A DNA stretch of 6,783 bases, taken from contig JAUNCB010000031.1 of NCBI GenBank assembly GCA_030526765.1, positions 2,264-9,046 on the forward strand, in the 5' to 3' direction. Numbering within the stretch: position 1 is the first letter of the stretch; every line of letters begins with the position of its first letter. A program made the position numbers and the translations under genes. This document shows positions 6,485-6,783 of this stretch, one piece after another. The notes beneath the pieces were generated by a model, which was not told the origin of the DNA, did no database searches, and saw only the letters and a list, made by a program, of their open reading frames with translations. This DNA comes from Bacillota bacterium. Lineage in GTDB: Bacteria; Bacillota; Clostridia; Lachnospirales; Anaerotignaceae.

Positions 6485-6521
6485 AAAAGAAGAATGGAAA
6501 AATATGAAAAAAGTTGGAAAA
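6485..6521 (+). promoter_or_regulatory. A-tract block upstream of the first tandem promoter (UP-element-like)
   Basis: Four A-tracts (6485-6488, 6498-6502, 6507-6512, 6518-6521) have centres spaced about 13, 10 and 10 bp, close to the helical repeat. They end just before the -35 of P1. Such DNA is expected to be curved and to bind the alpha C-terminal domain of RNA polymerase, as at rRNA promoters. Confidence 0.45.
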
Positions 6522-6526
6522 CAGTG

Positions 6527-6554
6527 TTGACAAAATGGAAATAGCGTGTATAAT
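6527..6554 (+). promoter_or_regulatory. Tandem promoter P1 (rrn-type)
   Basis: Perfect TTGACA (6527-6532), a 16-bp spacer and perfect TATAAT (6549-6554). First of three successive consensus promoters pointing at the right edge. Confidence 0.85.
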
Positions 6555-6632
6555 AATAAACTGTGCCTGACAAAAGGGCGCAGGAAACAGAATATCAAAG
6601 CAGTTTACGGCGAATGTTTCGGAAGAAAAACA

Positions 6633-6661
6633 TTGACAAGCGAAACTGAGAGTGATATAAT
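6633..6661 (+). promoter_or_regulatory. Tandem promoter P2 (rrn-type)
   Basis: Perfect TTGACA (6633-6638), a 17-bp spacer and perfect TATAAT (6656-6661) with an extended -10 TG at 6653-6654. A G lies 8 nt after the -10 (6669), suitable as a GTP-initiated start. Confidence 0.9.
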
Positions 6662-6717
6662 AATTTTCGCTGGTGAGAAAAATCAGCTGAGCACGAAAAA
6701 GATTTTGAAAAAAGTGC

Positions 6718-6746
6718 TTGACAAAGAAATGGAGATTTGATAAAAT
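6718..6746 (+). promoter_or_regulatory. Tandem promoter P3 (rrn-type)
   Basis: Perfect TTGACA (6718-6723), a 17-bp spacer and TAAAAT (6741-6746), with TG at 6738-6739. The downstream AATCTTCG nearly repeats that of P2 (AATTTTCG), again with G 8 nt after the -10 (6754). Confidence 0.88.
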
Positions 6747-6755
6747 AATCTTCGA

Positions 6756-6783
6756 CCGCTGCAAAAGCGGATTGATCCTTGAA
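6756..6783 (+). promoter_or_regulatory. boxB-like hairpin and boxA-like antitermination element (rRNA leader start)
   Basis: A hairpin CCGCT-GCAAA-AGCGG (6756-6770) is followed by TGATCCTTGAA (6773-6783), running off the window. The latter resembles the boxA word of Bacillota rRNA leaders (TGYTCTTTGAAAACT type), bound by NusB/NusE for antitermination. Right after three tandem consensus promoters this points to an rRNA operon whose 16S gene lies beyond the edge. No rRNA sequence itself is inside the window, and the boxA is cut. Confidence 0.6.

Noticed and set aside
6546..6740. 64-codon + strand frame across the promoter array
   Set aside because: It runs through P1-P3, has no ribosome binding site and no recognisable protein character.

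Overview
The window looks like chromosome from an anaerobic Bacillota bacterium, most likely a Clostridia (Lachnospirales-like) member. The reasons are strong AGGAGG-type ribosome binding sites, textbook sigma-A promoters, short-stem U-tract terminators, a membrane pyrophosphatase beside a pyruvate phosphate dikinase, and a dikinase whose functional residues fall on the same numbers as the Clostridium symbiosum enzyme from about residue 323 onward. The genus cannot be fixed from sequence reading alone. All genes lie on the + strand and each appears to be its own transcription unit.

Layout. (1) 1-1650: the 3' three quarters or more of hppA, an ion-pumping membrane pyrophosphatase of the K+-dependent class, cut by the left window edge and closed by a strong terminator (1676-1707). 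(2) 1709-2055: about 350 bp without a convincing gene but with several inverted and direct repeats. (3) 2056-4807: an extended -10 promoter, an ~89-nt leader and complete ppdK (pyruvate phosphate dikinase, 875 aa). (4) 4808-5139: an intergenic stretch with two successive + strand terminators, then a promoter carrying a cre-like site and a palindrome between -35 and -10. (5) 5140-6366: a complete dicarboxylate/amino acid:cation symporter (408 aa), closed by a 13-bp-stem terminator. (6) 6441-6783: no gene, but three tandem near-perfect sigma-A promoters preceded by A-tracts. A small hairpin and a boxA-like element sit at the very end, which strongly suggests that a ribosomal RNA operon begins just past the right edge.

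How the parts fit. The pyrophosphatase and the dikinase share pyrophosphate as substrate: PPDK interconverts PEP + AMP + PPi with pyruvate + ATP + Pi, and the membrane enzyme couples PPi hydrolysis to Na+ and/or H+ export. Their neighbourhood is a plausible PPi-energy module, although they are transcribed separately. The symporter would spend a cation gradient on uptake of an acidic amino acid or dicarboxylate. hppA and ppdK show extreme codon bias (high expression); the symporter is much less biased and carries the most operator-like promoter of the window. I found no evidence of a wholly new system, mobile element, CRISPR array or defence locus. The items most worth following up are the rrn-type promoter array, the symporter operator region and the structured 350-bp gap before ppdK.
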